The notes: a model not told the origin generated them from the letters alone. Positions 27,382-36,208 are shown, counted from the stretch's first letter. The stretch: 50,847 bases of DNA from an uncultured Bacilli bacterium (GCA_947628095.1 CANQYO010000003.1:1-50847); one strand, 5' to 3'. Numbers and translations: made by a program.

Positions 27382-28404
27382 ATGAAAAATTTAAATTCTG
27401 AATTATTCAGAAATGCAAAAAAGCGTAATAGGTATTTACTTATTACAGGAGTTATTTTTTTAATTTTATCAATATCGTTATTTATATTTACGTATAAATA
27501 TGAACACAAACCTTTGCCTAAAACCAAAGATATGGCAACACTTGTTGGAGATACTAGTGAAATTAACAATGTTTATGCATCAATTGAGATAACTAATGTT
27601 CCGGTTTTGTTTGCTACCTATCAAAATTATGGTATTGAAGAAGATAGTAAATATTATTTAGCCATGGATAGACAAAATATTTTATATATTGTTTATATGA
27701 GTTCTAATGAGTTTAATAAATTAAAAAATAAGACTGAACAAGATTTCCCAATTGAAATTAAAGGAACAACGAGAATTATTCCTAATGATATCAAAAAGCT
27801 TGCAATTGAAGAATACAATAAAGTAATTGGTGAAAAACGATTAACTGAAGAGAACTTTGAAGATTTTGTAGGAACTGTTTTATTAGATATGGAATTGTCA
27901 CCATATAATCTTGATTATCTTTATATAATAGCAGCTTTATTATTTGGACTATTCATACCAATGATAACAATTTATTTGGTAAGGGCTTTAAAAACAAGAA
28001 AAATATTAAAGAAATATAGTATGGCTGATTTAATTAAGATTGATAATGAAGTAAAAAATTTAAAAAATACTCCATATGATAAAATGAGACTTTATTTAAC
28101 ATCAAATTATGTTGTAGACTCTAGTAATAATATTATAATAATAAGTTATGAAGATATCGTTTGGGCATATAAATATGAATATCGATACAGTGGTGTAACT
28201 GTTAATAAAAATATTAAAGTATTAACTAAAGATAATAAGTATTATACTATTTGTAATACAAATTTAATAAAAAATGATAAAGAAGAAGTTCTTAACGAAG
28301 TGTTGAAAAAAATAGAAAAACAAAATTCTAAGATTTTAATAGGACTTAGTCCTGAAAACGAAAAAAAAGCTAAAGAAAAGATTAAAAACCAAAAAAGTAT
28401 CTAA
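27382..28404 (+). CDS. Hypothetical membrane protein with two transmembrane segments
   Basis: 340-aa protein of unknown function. One transmembrane helix at about residues 18-38 and another at about 177-200, with an extracytoplasmic domain of ~135 residues between them and a cytoplasmic C-terminal domain that looks beta-rich before a Lys-rich tail. No upstream in-frame start is possible because of a nearby stop. The only strong ribosome site, GAGGAGG (27343-27349), is 32 bases from the ATG. First plus-strand gene from the origin and followed by the rpmH promoter, so it is its own unit. Confidence 0.7.
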   Translation: MKNLNSELFRNAKKRNRYLLITGVIFLILSISLFIFTYKYEHKPLPKTKDMATLVGDTSEINNVYASIEITNVPVLFATYQNYGIEEDSKYYLAMDRQNILYIVYMSSNEFNKLKNKTEQDFPIEIKGTTRIIPNDIKKLAIEEYNKVIGEKRLTEENFEDFVGTVLLDMELSPYNLDYLYIIAALLFGLFIPMITIYLVRALKTRKILKKYSMADLIKIDNEVKNLKNTPYDKMRLYLTSNYVVDSSNNIIIISYEDIVWAYKYEYRYSGVTVNKNIKVLTKDNKYYTICNTNLIKNDKEEVLNEVLKKIEKQNSKILIGLSPENEKKAKEKIKNQKSI

Positions 28405-28412
28405 AAAATTAA

Positions 28413-28442
28413 TTGACAAGCACCCTATTTTCCTATTATAAT
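28413..28442 (+). promoter_or_regulatory. Promoter of rpmH-rnpA
   Basis: TTGACA (28413-28418), 18-base spacer, TATAAT (28437-28442): consensus elements just before rpmH, fitting a highly expressed ribosomal protein gene. Confidence 0.8.
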
Positions 28443-28471
28443 AGTGTAGATTTTAGTTTTGGAGGTGTGAA

Positions 28472-28597
28472 ATGAAAAGAACTTATCAACCAAATAATAG
28501 AAGAAGAGCAAAAAAACATGGATTTTTTGCAAGAAAAGAAACATCTGTATTAAATTCAAGAAGAAGAAAAGGTCGTAAGGAAATTATAAAAAAATAA
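28472..28597 (+). CDS. rpmH: Ribosomal protein L34
   Basis: 41-aa very basic protein starting [18 protein letters not shown] and containing [17 protein letters not shown], the L34 signature. L34 is a component of the 50S subunit. A strong GGAGGTG precedes the ATG. rpmH-rnpA next to the origin is nearly universal. Confidence 0.97.
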   Translation: MKRTYQPNNRRRAKKHGFFARKETSVLNSRRRKGRKEIIKK

Positions 28598-28623
28598 GCC
28601 ACATTTTAATTGTGGTTTTTTTA
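28598..28623 (+). terminator. Weak terminator or attenuator between rpmH and rnpA
   Basis: CCACA (28599-28603) pairs with TGTGG (28611-28615), followed by seven T. The 5-bp stem is short, so it probably reduces rather than stops transcription into rnpA, which has no promoter of its own that I can see. Confidence 0.6.
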
Positions 28624-28632
28624 AGGTGAAAT

Positions 28633-28965
28633 ATGAAGAAAATTAATGTTGTTAAAAGTAATTTGGAATTTAATGATGTTATAAAAGCAGGAAAATGTTA
28701 TAAGAATCAATACTTTGTTCTTTATATAAAAAATAATAATCTTGATAGATATCGTTTTGGAATATCTGTTCCTAAAAAAGTTACTAATGCAGTAAATCGA
28801 AATAAACTAAAAAGAAAAGTAAGAAATATTTTAGATAATCACCGAAATCTCTATTCAAAAAACAAAGATTATATTATAATAATAAGAAAGAGTTGTCTTA
28901 TGGAGCCATTTAAAGTTTTAGAAGACAATTTAGTAGATTTATTAAAATATACATTTTCAAAGTAA
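28633..28965 (+). CDS. rnpA: Ribonuclease P protein component
   Basis: Protein subunit of RNase P, which trims the 5' ends of pre-tRNAs. The RNR motif is visible as NRNKLKRKVRNI, preceded by YRFGISVPKKVTNAV. 110 aa. AAGGTG precedes the ATG. Confidence 0.96.
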   Translation: MKKINVVKSNLEFNDVIKAGKCYKNQYFVLYIKNNNLDRYRFGISVPKKVTNAVNRNKLKRKVRNILDNHRNLYSKNKDYIIIIRKSCLMEPFKVLEDNLVDLLKYTFSK

Positions 28966-28996
28966 TACTTATAAAATAAAAGAAAAGGAAAAAAAT

Positions 28997-30034
28997 ATGA
29001 AAAAGAAAAAAATATTAATTGTAGTTTTACTGTTGTTATTAATAACCGGTTGTACTAAACCTCTAAAAGGAAAAGATAATAAAGCTGTTATTAATGAAGT
29101 AACGGGTCAAAACTTAACGGAAAATATTTTATGTCGACCAACTGATAAAGAAACAATAGAATTATATGAAAAAAATAATGTTGATATAGATTCTTTACCA
29201 AGTTGTGTATGTAAAGAAGATAAAATAAAGAAGACAGTTGAGAAAAAAGATGATGAAGGTAATGTTTTAAAAGATGAAGATGGTAAGGTCATAACCGAAG
29301 AAGTAGAAGAAAAATGTGAAAGCTTTAAAATTACATCTGGTAAATATGATGGTTTATGGGCAACAATTCTTATAAAACCTTTAGCATTTGTAATTTTGTT
29401 CTTTGGTAATTTAGTTAATAGTTTTGGTTTAGGACTTATTATTACGAGTTTAGTAATTAGATTGTTGCTTTACCCTATAACAAGAAAAACAGCAATGCAA
29501 TCTGAATATATGAAAAAAGCTCAACCTGAAATGGAGAGAATTGAAAAGAAATATGCCAATAAAAATCAAGAAGACAAAGAAGTAATGATGCAAAAAAGCC
29601 AAGAAATGCTAATGGTTTATAAAAAATATAATATTAATCCTATTTCAGGATGTTTGTTAGCCTTTCTTCAATTACCTCTTTTAATAGCTTTCTTAGAAGC
29701 CATCAATCGAGTTCCAGCTATTTTTGAAGAGAAATTCTTAGGACTTCATTTAGGAACTACTCCTCAAGTTGGTTTATTCTCTGGTAATTATCTATATATT
29801 ATAATCACGATAATCGTTGCTTTAACAACTTATTTCTCATTTAGAGCAACAACTAAGGACCAAATATCAACAAGTAAAGAAATGGAGAAGCAACAAAAAA
29901 TGATGACTAATATGTTCACAATTATGATTATTGTTATGTCTTTCTTCATGACAACCGCCTTAAATATTTATTGGGCAACGACAAACTTATTTACTATTTT
30001 CCAAAATATAATCGTTAGGAGGACAACAAAATGA
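28997..30034 (+). CDS. yidC: YidC/SpoIIIJ membrane protein insertase (lipoprotein form)
   Basis: Inserts proteins into the cytoplasmic membrane. A lipoprotein signal ends in LLLLLITGC, giving an acylated Cys19. Residues ~20-110 form an extracytoplasmic region that is longer and more charged than in Bacillus SpoIIIJ and contains four Cys. The conserved five-helix core follows, from LWATILIKPLAFVILFFGN to MSFFMTTALNIYWATTNL. 345 aa. It overlaps jag by ATGA. Confidence 0.95.
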   Translation: MKKKKILIVVLLLLLITGCTKPLKGKDNKAVINEVTGQNLTENILCRPTDKETIELYEKNNVDIDSLPSCVCKEDKIKKTVEKKDDEGNVLKDEDGKVITEEVEEKCESFKITSGKYDGLWATILIKPLAFVILFFGNLVNSFGLGLIITSLVIRLLLYPITRKTAMQSEYMKKAQPEMERIEKKYANKNQEDKEVMMQKSQEMLMVYKKYNINPISGCLLAFLQLPLLIAFLEAINRVPAIFEEKFLGLHLGTTPQVGLFSGNYLYIIITIIVALTTYFSFRATTKDQISTSKEMEKQQKMMTNMFTIMIIVMSFFMTTALNIYWATTNLFTIFQNIIVRRTTK

Positions 30035-30651
30035 AAAAATATACATATCAAGCTAAGACATTTGAGGAAGCTAAAAATTTAGCTATGGCTGAATTAATGG
30101 AGCAAGAAAGTAATCTTTATATAAAAGAAATTGCTAATACCAACAAATTATTTACTAAAAAAAGTGTAATTGAAGTAATCAAAAAGGAAGATGTTGTTGA
30201 ACATATAAAAAAATTAATAAAAGATATTTGTAATGATATGGGTTTAACTATCAATATGGAAGTTAAAAAAAGAGAAGATAGTTTAACTATTTCAATTTAT
30301 GCAGATAATAATGCCATTTTAATTGGTAAAAATGCTAAAACGTTAGATGCATTAAATACCATTATAAGACAAAGTATTTATAAAGAAATTGGAGAAAGTT
30401 ATAAATTTGTTTTAGATGTAAGTGAATATAAACAAAAGCGTGAATGGAATTTAGAACGTATGGCAAAGCAAATAGCTAGAGAAGTTGCTAAAACCAAAGT
30501 TGAAGCTAAATTAGACCCAATGAATTCATATGAACGAAGAATAATTCATAATACTTTGACTAATAATAAAAAGGTTTATACTGAAAGTACTGGTGAAGAA
30601 CCAAATCGTTATGTTGTTATTAAACCAAAAGAAGAAATATTAGAAAAATAA
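30031..30651 (+). CDS. jag: Jag/KhpB RNA-binding protein
   Basis: Cytoplasmic RNA-binding protein with a Jag N-terminal domain (residues 1-50), a KH domain containing the insert NNAILIGKNAKTLDALNTI, and a C-terminal R3H domain (MNSYERRIIHNTL). In other Firmicutes KhpB works with KhpA on cell-envelope gene expression. 206 aa. Overlap with yidC and AGGAGG at the junction indicate coupling. Confidence 0.95.
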   Translation: MKKYTYQAKTFEEAKNLAMAELMEQESNLYIKEIANTNKLFTKKSVIEVIKKEDVVEHIKKLIKDICNDMGLTINMEVKKREDSLTISIYADNNAILIGKNAKTLDALNTIIRQSIYKEIGESYKFVLDVSEYKQKREWNLERMAKQIAREVAKTKVEAKLDPMNSYERRIIHNTLTNNKKVYTESTGEEPNRYVVIKPKEEILEK

Positions 30652-30677
30652 TTGCTTTTTAAAAGGCAATTTTTTTA
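30651..30677 (+). terminator. Intrinsic terminator after jag
   Basis: ATTGC...GCAAT stem with inner T/A pairing, followed by seven T. Ends the rpmH-jag unit. Confidence 0.75.
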
Positions 30678-30750
30678 TTTCAAAAACTAAACGACAAAAT
30701 ACTTCAAAATACGACAAATTAATTTGATAAAACAGATAAAGGTGATAAAA

Positions 30751-31116
30751 ATGGAAAGTATTTTAGAAAGTATAGAAGAATTACAAGGAATGATTGAAAA
30801 ATTAACGGAAGATGTAGCCTTAATTAAAGTTTCACACATTTTAGATAATTTGCTGATTGAATTAAAAGAAGAAAAATATGATATTCCAGAGAATAAAATA
30901 ATTTTTTTAATTAGATTTTTAGATACTAAGTCACCTTCTGATTTACTTTTATTTCACGGTATTTTAACAAATGAAATTAAGATTTTAGAAGAAGTGTTCC
31001 CTTCTCCTCGATATGAACTTTTTATTTTTTTAATGCGACTTTCTAATAAAATTCAAATTGTGAATGAAATATTTCCTAAAAGAAGTAAAAAATTAGTTTT
31101 CATGCATAACAAATAA
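30751..31116 (+). CDS. Hypothetical helical protein (121 aa)
   Basis: Unrecognised small soluble protein, mostly helical, no membrane segment or Cys. The ATG at 30751 (MESILESIEELQGM) is chosen because AAAGGTG lies just upstream; an alternative start at 30724 lacks one. It sits between two terminators, so it is a one-gene unit between jag and mnmE. Confidence 0.6.
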   Translation: MESILESIEELQGMIEKLTEDVALIKVSHILDNLLIELKEEKYDIPENKIIFLIRFLDTKSPSDLLLFHGILTNEIKILEEVFPSPRYELFIFLMRLSNKIQIVNEIFPKRSKKLVFMHNK

Positions 31117-31139
31117 AAAGAGGTTAAAGAATATAGATA

Positions 31140-31175
31140 AAAACTATGTTAAACAAATGACATAGTTTTCTTTTT
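31140..31175 (+). terminator. Intrinsic terminator before mnmE
   Basis: AAAACTATGT and ACATAGTTTT arms around a 10-base loop, followed by CTTTTT. Confidence 0.8.
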
Positions 31176-31206
31176 GTGATACAATATGGGCAGTTGGGGT
31201 GATATT

Positions 31207-32559
31207 ATGAATGATACAATAGTATCTTTAGCAACCAATTTAGGAGTTGCAGCCATATCAATTATTAGAATAAGTGGACAAGAAAGTATTAAAATAGTAA
31301 ATGATTTATTTAAAGAAAAAGATTTAGAAAAAGTTAAAAGTCATACTATTAACTATGGTCATATTGTATTAGATGGTGAAATTATAGACGAGGTTTTAGT
31401 AAGTGTTATGAGAGGACCTAAAACTTATACAGGTGAAGATACCGTTGAAATTAATTGTCATGGTGGAATTGGAGCAACTAATAAAATATTAGAAATTTTA
31501 ATCAAAAAAGGATGTCGTTTAGCAAGTCGTGGTGAATTTACTAAAAAAAGATTTTTAAATGGGCATATAGATTTAATGCAAGCTGAAGCAATACTAGATT
31601 TAATCAATAGTGAAACTGAAAAAGAAAGAAAAGTAGCTATTCAAGGGTTAAACGGAAATTCTAGTAAAATGATTAAAGATTTAAGAGAAATCTTAATTAA
31701 TTTAATTAGTAATATAGAAGTAAATATAGATTACCCAGAATATGAAGATATATATGAAGTAACTAAAGAAGATATAAGAAAAAATATAGATATTATTCAT
31801 GAAAAGATTAAAAAAATTGTAGCTGAAAGTGAGAATGGAAAGTTAATTAAAAATGGTATAAAAACAGCTATAATTGGTCGTCCTAATGTTGGAAAAAGTA
31901 GTCTTTTAAATAGATTGCTTGGTAATGAAAAAGCAATTGTTACAGATATTCCGGGTACAACAAGAGATATTGTAGAAGGTAATATTTTAATAAATGGAAT
32001 TAAACTTAATATAATAGATACAGCTGGAATTAGAGAAACTAAAGATATTGTTGAACAAATTGGAGTTAATAAAAGTTTAGATATCATGGAAGAAGCTGAT
32101 TTAGTTCTTTTACTTTTAAATAACAATCAAGAATTAACTTCTGAAGATAAAGAGTTAATTGCTAAAACTAAAGATAAAAATACTATCATTGTTATTAATA
32201 AAAATGATTTAGAAGAAAAAATAGATATTAGTTCTTTAGATTTAGAAAATATAGTTTATATAAATACTTTAACTTATAAAGGAATAGAAGCTTTAAAAAA
32301 TAAGATAAATTCAATGTTTAATTTAGGAAAATTAGATACAAATGAATTTAATTATATAACTAATGAAAGACAACTTTCTAAATTAAGAGAATGTTTAGAT
32401 TTAAGTTTAGATGTTAAAAATAATCTTGATACCTTACCTTTAGATATTATAGAAGTTGATTTAAAAACAATTTGGAATACATTAGGTACTATTCTAGGTG
32501 TTACCTATGATAATGAATTGTTAGATAATTTGTTTAGTAAATTTTGTGTAGGAAAATAA
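31207..32559 (+). CDS. mnmE: tRNA modification GTPase MnmE
   Basis: With MnmG it installs the carboxymethylaminomethyl group at U34 of certain tRNAs. N-terminal formyl-THF binding domain, helical domain, inserted G domain with GRPNVGKSSLLNRL, DTAG and NKND, and the C-terminal catalytic CxGK as FCVGK. I use the ATG at 31207 (MNDTIVSLAT) with GGGGTGAT upstream, giving 450 aa; the longer reading from 31186 lacks homology and a ribosome site. Confidence 0.96.
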   Translation: MNDTIVSLATNLGVAAISIIRISGQESIKIVNDLFKEKDLEKVKSHTINYGHIVLDGEIIDEVLVSVMRGPKTYTGEDTVEINCHGGIGATNKILEILIKKGCRLASRGEFTKKRFLNGHIDLMQAEAILDLINSETEKERKVAIQGLNGNSSKMIKDLREILINLISNIEVNIDYPEYEDIYEVTKEDIRKNIDIIHEKIKKIVAESENGKLIKNGIKTAIIGRPNVGKSSLLNRLLGNEKAIVTDIPGTTRDIVEGNILINGIKLNIIDTAGIRETKDIVEQIGVNKSLDIMEEADLVLLLLNNNQELTSEDKELIAKTKDKNTIIVINKNDLEEKIDISSLDLENIVYINTLTYKGIEALKNKINSMFNLGKLDTNEFNYITNERQLSKLRECLDLSLDVKNNLDTLPLDIIEVDLKTIWNTLGTILGVTYDNELLDNLFSKFCVGK

Positions 32560-32577
32560 AAAACAGTTGGGGGAAAT

Positions 32578-33027
32578 ATGAAAATTGAATTACAAGATAA
32601 AGAGTTAGAAAAAAATTTAAAAAATGCTACGTTAGAAGAAATAATTAAAATAGAAAAAAGAATAATTGCTACTAATCAAGATTTTATAAGAGTAAATAAA
32701 ATAAATCAAAAAATTTTGAATATTGTTAAGAAAAGTTTGATTGTAATATTTACAATGTTATTACTTACTAAAAGTAATGTAAGTTTTAATAAAGAATTAT
32801 TTTTAAAGACAATTTTAGTTATAATTGAAACTATTTTTGTTTCAAAAATTGATAAAAGAGAACAATTATTATTAAAAGAAATATTAGTTGAAACTGATAT
32901 TATTAATTTGAGTAAGTTAATTTTAGAGTGTTATAAAGAAGATTTAGAAGCAAAAAATTATACAGATTTAGAATTACATGAATTACAAGAAAAGATGTTA
33001 AAGTTAAAAGATGGATTAGAGATGTAA
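32578..33027 (+). CDS. Hypothetical protein with a central hydrophobic segment
   Basis: 149-aa protein between mnmE and mnmG. Charged helical N-terminus, a hydrophobic region at about residues 50-90 that could form two short membrane helices, then a charged helical C-terminus. GTTGGGGG precedes the ATG. Not recognised; probably co-transcribed with mnmE. Confidence 0.6.
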   Translation: MKIELQDKELEKNLKNATLEEIIKIEKRIIATNQDFIRVNKINQKILNIVKKSLIVIFTMLLLTKSNVSFNKELFLKTILVIIETIFVSKIDKREQLLLKEILVETDIINLSKLILECYKEDLEAKNYTDLELHELQEKMLKLKDGLEM

Positions 33028-33050
33028 AATATTATATGTAAGATATGGAG

Positions 33051-33141
33051 TTATTTTATTAATACTATTGAAGAAATATTAGTAGTAATGATAAAATAAA
33101 AAAGAGATATGATTTAATTTTTTGCCGTTAAGTACTATCTC
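33051..33141. repeat. Two inverted repeats in the mnmE-mnmG gap
   Basis: The 319-base gap before mnmG holds an imperfect inverted repeat of about 20 bp arms (33051-33070 with 33080-33099) and a second stem AGAGATA/TATCTCT (about 33103-33141), then a true terminator at 33171-33198. Neither of the first two has a T-run, so they are not terminators. They may be remnants or part of a short structured RNA. Confidence 0.4.
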
Positions 33142-33170
33142 TGTTCAATTAATTGATTTGAAGAAGAATG

Positions 33171-33198
33171 CACCATTCAGTAATGAAAGGTGTTTTTT
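33171..33198 (+). terminator. Intrinsic terminator upstream of mnmG
   Basis: CACC-A-TTCA, loop GTAA, TGAA-A-GGTG followed by six T: a compact, well-formed terminator. Confidence 0.85.
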
Positions 33199-33288
33199 CT
33201 TCTAGTTCTTTTTTTTAAAAAGTTTATAAGAAGTATAACTTTTACAAATGCTATAGGTGAAGACACTTATATAAAAATATATTTATTA

Positions 33289-33317
33289 TTTACAAGAAAT
33301 AAGTTTTGTTGTATAAT
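33289..33317 (+). promoter_or_regulatory. Predicted promoter of mnmG-rsmG
   Basis: TTTACA (33289-33294), 17-base spacer, TATAAT (33312-33317), about 30 bases before the mnmG ATG. Confidence 0.7.
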
Positions 33318-33346
33318 CTCTAAGTATTGATATGGGAAGTGATTAG

Positions 33347-35209
33347 ATGGAATTTGAAGCCATAGTTGTAGGTGGTGGACATGCTGGTTGTGAAGCAAGT
33401 TTAGCTCTTGCTAGATTAAACCATAAGACATTGTTAGTTACGGGAAATATTAAAAATATTGCCGATATGCCATGTAATCCTAGTGTTGGAGGTCCAGCTA
33501 AAGGAATTTTAGTTAGAGAAATTGACGCTTTAGGTGGTGAAATGGGAGTTAATACTGACAAAAGTCATTTGCAACTTAAAATGTTAAATACTAAAAAAGG
33601 ACCAGCTGTTTGGGCATTAAGAGCTCAAGCTGATAAAATAACCTACCCTAAAGAAATGTTAAAAACATTAAGAAGTACGAAAAATCTAGAAATTAAAGAA
33701 GCTATAGTTGACGATTTAATTGTTTCAAATCAAAAAGTTATAGGAGTTAAGCTTGAAAGTGGTGAAGAAATTAAATCAAAAGTTGTAATACTTACAACCG
33801 GAACTTATTTAAAAGCTGATATTTTAGTAGGAGCTAGTAGAACTCCTGGAGGACCACACGGTGAAAAAGAAGCTAAAAATTTATCAGATAATTTAAGAAA
33901 ATTCGGACTTACTATTCAAAGACTTAAGACTGGTACTCCTCAAAGAATAGCAAAAAATTCCATTGATTATAGTGTTTTAGAACGTGAAGATGGAGATAAG
34001 ATTTTAAGAACATTTTCTTTTGATATAGAACCGCTTTATAAAATAGAAGACCAAGTGCCATGTTATTTAACTTATACCAATTTAGAAACTCATAAAATAA
34101 TTATGGAAAATCTTGAAAAATCAAGTATGTATGGTGGTTATGTAAGAGGAATTGGTCCAAGATATTGTCCTTCCATTGAAGATAAAGTTGTAAGATTTAA
34201 AGATAAAGAAAGACATCAATTATTTTTAGAACCTGAAAGTAAATATTATGATGATATCTATCTTCAAGGTTTTTCAACTAGTATGCCTCATGATATTCAA
34301 GAAAAAATGGTTCATAGTTTAAAAGGCCTTGAACATGCTAAAATATTAAAATATGCTTATGCAATTGAATATGATGCAATTGACCCATTAGAAATGCAAG
34401 CTAGTTTAGAAAATAAAAAAATTGAGAATTTATTTACAGCTGGACAAATTAATGGAACTAGTGGTTATGAAGAAGCAGCAGCTCAAGGTTTGATGGCAGG
34501 AATTAATGCTAGTTTAAAAATGCGAGGTTTAGAACCACTTATTTTAAAAAGAAATGAAGCATATATTGGAGTTTTAATAGACGATTTAGTAACTAAAGGA
34601 ACAAAAGAACCTTATCGTATGTTAACATCTCGTGCTGAATATCGACTTTTACTTCGTAATGACAATGCCGATATAAGATTAAGAGAATATGGACATCAAG
34701 TTGGTTTAATAGACGATATCAGATATGCTAAATTTAAAGATAAATTAAAACAAATAGAAGAATTAACTAATAAATTAAAAGAAATCAAAATATTACCAAC
34801 TGAAAAAGATTTAATTGAAAAACTTCATACCTCCCCTATTCTAGATGGTATTACTTTATATGATTTATTAAAAAGACCAGAAATTAGTATAGATAAATTA
34901 ATGGAACTTGGAAAAATTGAAGAAAAATATTCTGATGCTGTTCTTGAACAAGTTTCAATTGCAATAAAATATCAAGGTTATATTGCTAAAGAAATGAAAG
35001 AAGCTTCAAAACTTTCAGAGCTTGAAGATATAAAAATACCAACTGATATTGATTATAATAAAATACTAAATATTGCTAGTGAAGGACGTCAAAAGTTAGA
35101 CCAAGTAAAACCTAGAACTTTAGGACAAGCTAGTCGAATAAGTGGAGTTAACCCAAGTGATATAGCAGTTTTAAGTGTTTATTTAAAGAGGTATAAGAAT
35201 GAACATTGA
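33347..35209 (+). CDS. mnmG: tRNA uridine-5-carboxymethylaminomethyl modification enzyme MnmG
   Basis: FAD-dependent partner of MnmE. FAD-binding GGGHAGCEASLALARL at the N-terminus, CNPSVGGPAKGILVREIDALGG with the conserved Cys region, and the C-terminal helical MnmE-binding domain. 620 aa, normal. AAGTGAT precedes the ATG. Its end overlaps the rsmG start by 11 bases. Confidence 0.97.
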   Translation: MEFEAIVVGGGHAGCEASLALARLNHKTLLVTGNIKNIADMPCNPSVGGPAKGILVREIDALGGEMGVNTDKSHLQLKMLNTKKGPAVWALRAQADKITYPKEMLKTLRSTKNLEIKEAIVDDLIVSNQKVIGVKLESGEEIKSKVVILTTGTYLKADILVGASRTPGGPHGEKEAKNLSDNLRKFGLTIQRLKTGTPQRIAKNSIDYSVLEREDGDKILRTFSFDIEPLYKIEDQVPCYLTYTNLETHKIIMENLEKSSMYGGYVRGIGPRYCPSIEDKVVRFKDKERHQLFLEPESKYYDDIYLQGFSTSMPHDIQEKMVHSLKGLEHAKILKYAYAIEYDAIDPLEMQASLENKKIENLFTAGQINGTSGYEEAAAQGLMAGINASLKMRGLEPLILKRNEAYIGVLIDDLVTKGTKEPYRMLTSRAEYRLLLRNDNADIRLREYGHQVGLIDDIRYAKFKDKLKQIEELTNKLKEIKILPTEKDLIEKLHTSPILDGITLYDLLKRPEISIDKLMELGKIEEKYSDAVLEQVSIAIKYQGYIAKEMKEASKLSELEDIKIPTDIDYNKILNIASEGRQKLDQVKPRTLGQASRISGVNPSDIAVLSVYLKRYKNEH

Positions 35210-35912
35210 AGAATTTAAGTCAGAACTTTTAAAATTAAATATAAATTTATCTCAAGAAAAATTAGCTAAATTAGAAAAATTTTATGAACTTTTAATTACT
35301 TGGAATGAAAAGATTAATTTAACAACTATTACTGATAAAGAAGAAGTTTATTTAAAACATTTTTATGATAGTTTAACTTTAATTAAAGCTATTGATTTGA
35401 CTAAAGATTTAAAATTATTAGATGTTGGAACAGGAGCTGGGTTTCCAGGAATTGTTTTAAAAATAGTATTTCCCAATTTAAAAATAACACTTTTGGATGC
35501 TACAAGTAAACGTATAAATTATTTAAATGAAATTATTAAAGAGCTTGATTTAAAGGAAATAGAAACGGAATGCACAAGAATTGAAGACTATTCAAGAATT
35601 AATAAAGATAAATATGATGTTGTAGTAGCAAGAGCTGTTGCCCATTTAGGAATATTAATAGAAACAATTATGCCAACAGTTAAGGTAAATGGGTATTTTA
35701 TAGCTATGAAAGCAAATGTTTTGAATGAAATAGCTGAAAGTAATAAAATTTTAAATCAAATAGGAGCTAGAATAATTCAATGTGAAGAATTTGTACTTCC
35801 TAAAGAAGATAGTTTAAGGACTTTGGTTAAAATACAAAAAATGACTGAAACTCCACTTGAATTTCCAAGACGTTTTGATAAGATAAAAAAAGATTATTTA
35901 AAAAATAAATAA
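35199..35912 (+). CDS. rsmG: 16S rRNA (guanine(527)-N7)-methyltransferase RsmG
   Basis: SAM-dependent methyltransferase acting on G527 of 16S rRNA. The SAM motif LLDVGTGAGFPGIVLKI and VVARAVAHL are visible. 237 aa. Translation is coupled to mnmG through the overlap. Confidence 0.96.
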   Translation: MNIEEFKSELLKLNINLSQEKLAKLEKFYELLITWNEKINLTTITDKEEVYLKHFYDSLTLIKAIDLTKDLKLLDVGTGAGFPGIVLKIVFPNLKITLLDATSKRINYLNEIIKELDLKEIETECTRIEDYSRINKDKYDVVVARAVAHLGILIETIMPTVKVNGYFIAMKANVLNEIAESNKILNQIGARIIQCEEFVLPKEDSLRTLVKIQKMTETPLEFPRRFDKIKKDYLKNK

Positions 35913-35914
35913 AA

Positions 35915-36079
35915 GGTTAATCTGTTAAAAAGACATGTCGCCTTCTCGTTTTAATACGAGCTATGCAAATGCTAGTAATTGGAGTATTCCACCTTCTGGT
36001 GAGTTAAGTCCCTGGGATAGTGTTGTTGCTTCCATTGGCGTGCGCAAGATTTTAACTAAATCTTTTAAATAGATTAAGG
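35915..36079. repeat. Imperfect 19-bp inverted repeat bracketing the orphan fragment
   Basis: Left arm 35915-35933 and right arm 36061-36079 match at 15 of 19 positions when one is reverse-complemented (shared TTAATCT and AAAAGA blocks). They start two bases after the rsmG stop and enclose the 45-codon fragment. They could be ends of a mobile or exchangeable cassette, or the closing stem of a structured RNA. Confidence 0.5.
35935..36072 (+). pseudogene. Orphan C-terminal fragment of an exported-protein variable domain
   Basis: 45 codons (MSPSRFNTSYANASNW... GVRKIL) that line up with the last ~50 residues of the 865-aa exported protein at 45422-48019: TMSPVNFSS-IAS... TSGLRAVINL. Shared anchors are MSP, F, A, I, G, V and G-(V/L)-R. 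No ribosome site precedes the ATG. Counting bases, the fragment is about 42% GC, far above its surroundings, and uses CGT/CGC for Arg. I read it as an orphan 3' cassette, not an expressed gene. A structured RNA is the alternative. Confidence 0.6.
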
Positions 36080-36177
36080 TTTCTTTAAAAGAAGTTAAAA
36101 ACAAGATTATCCTTAGTTTAACTAAAAACTAAAATATAGATGTTTACATATTAGATATTAAACTAAAACTATATTAT

Positions 36178-36208
36178 ATCACAGTGGGAAATACTGTGAT
36201 TTTCTTTT
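36178..36208 (+). terminator. Intrinsic terminator before the Noc-like gene
   Basis: ATCACAGT and ACTGTGAT arms, loop GGGAAAT, followed by TTTCTTTT. The rest of the 398-base gap (36080-36177 and 36209-36310) is AT-rich; a possible promoter TTGTCA...TATAAT lies just before the gene but with a short spacer. Confidence 0.8.
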
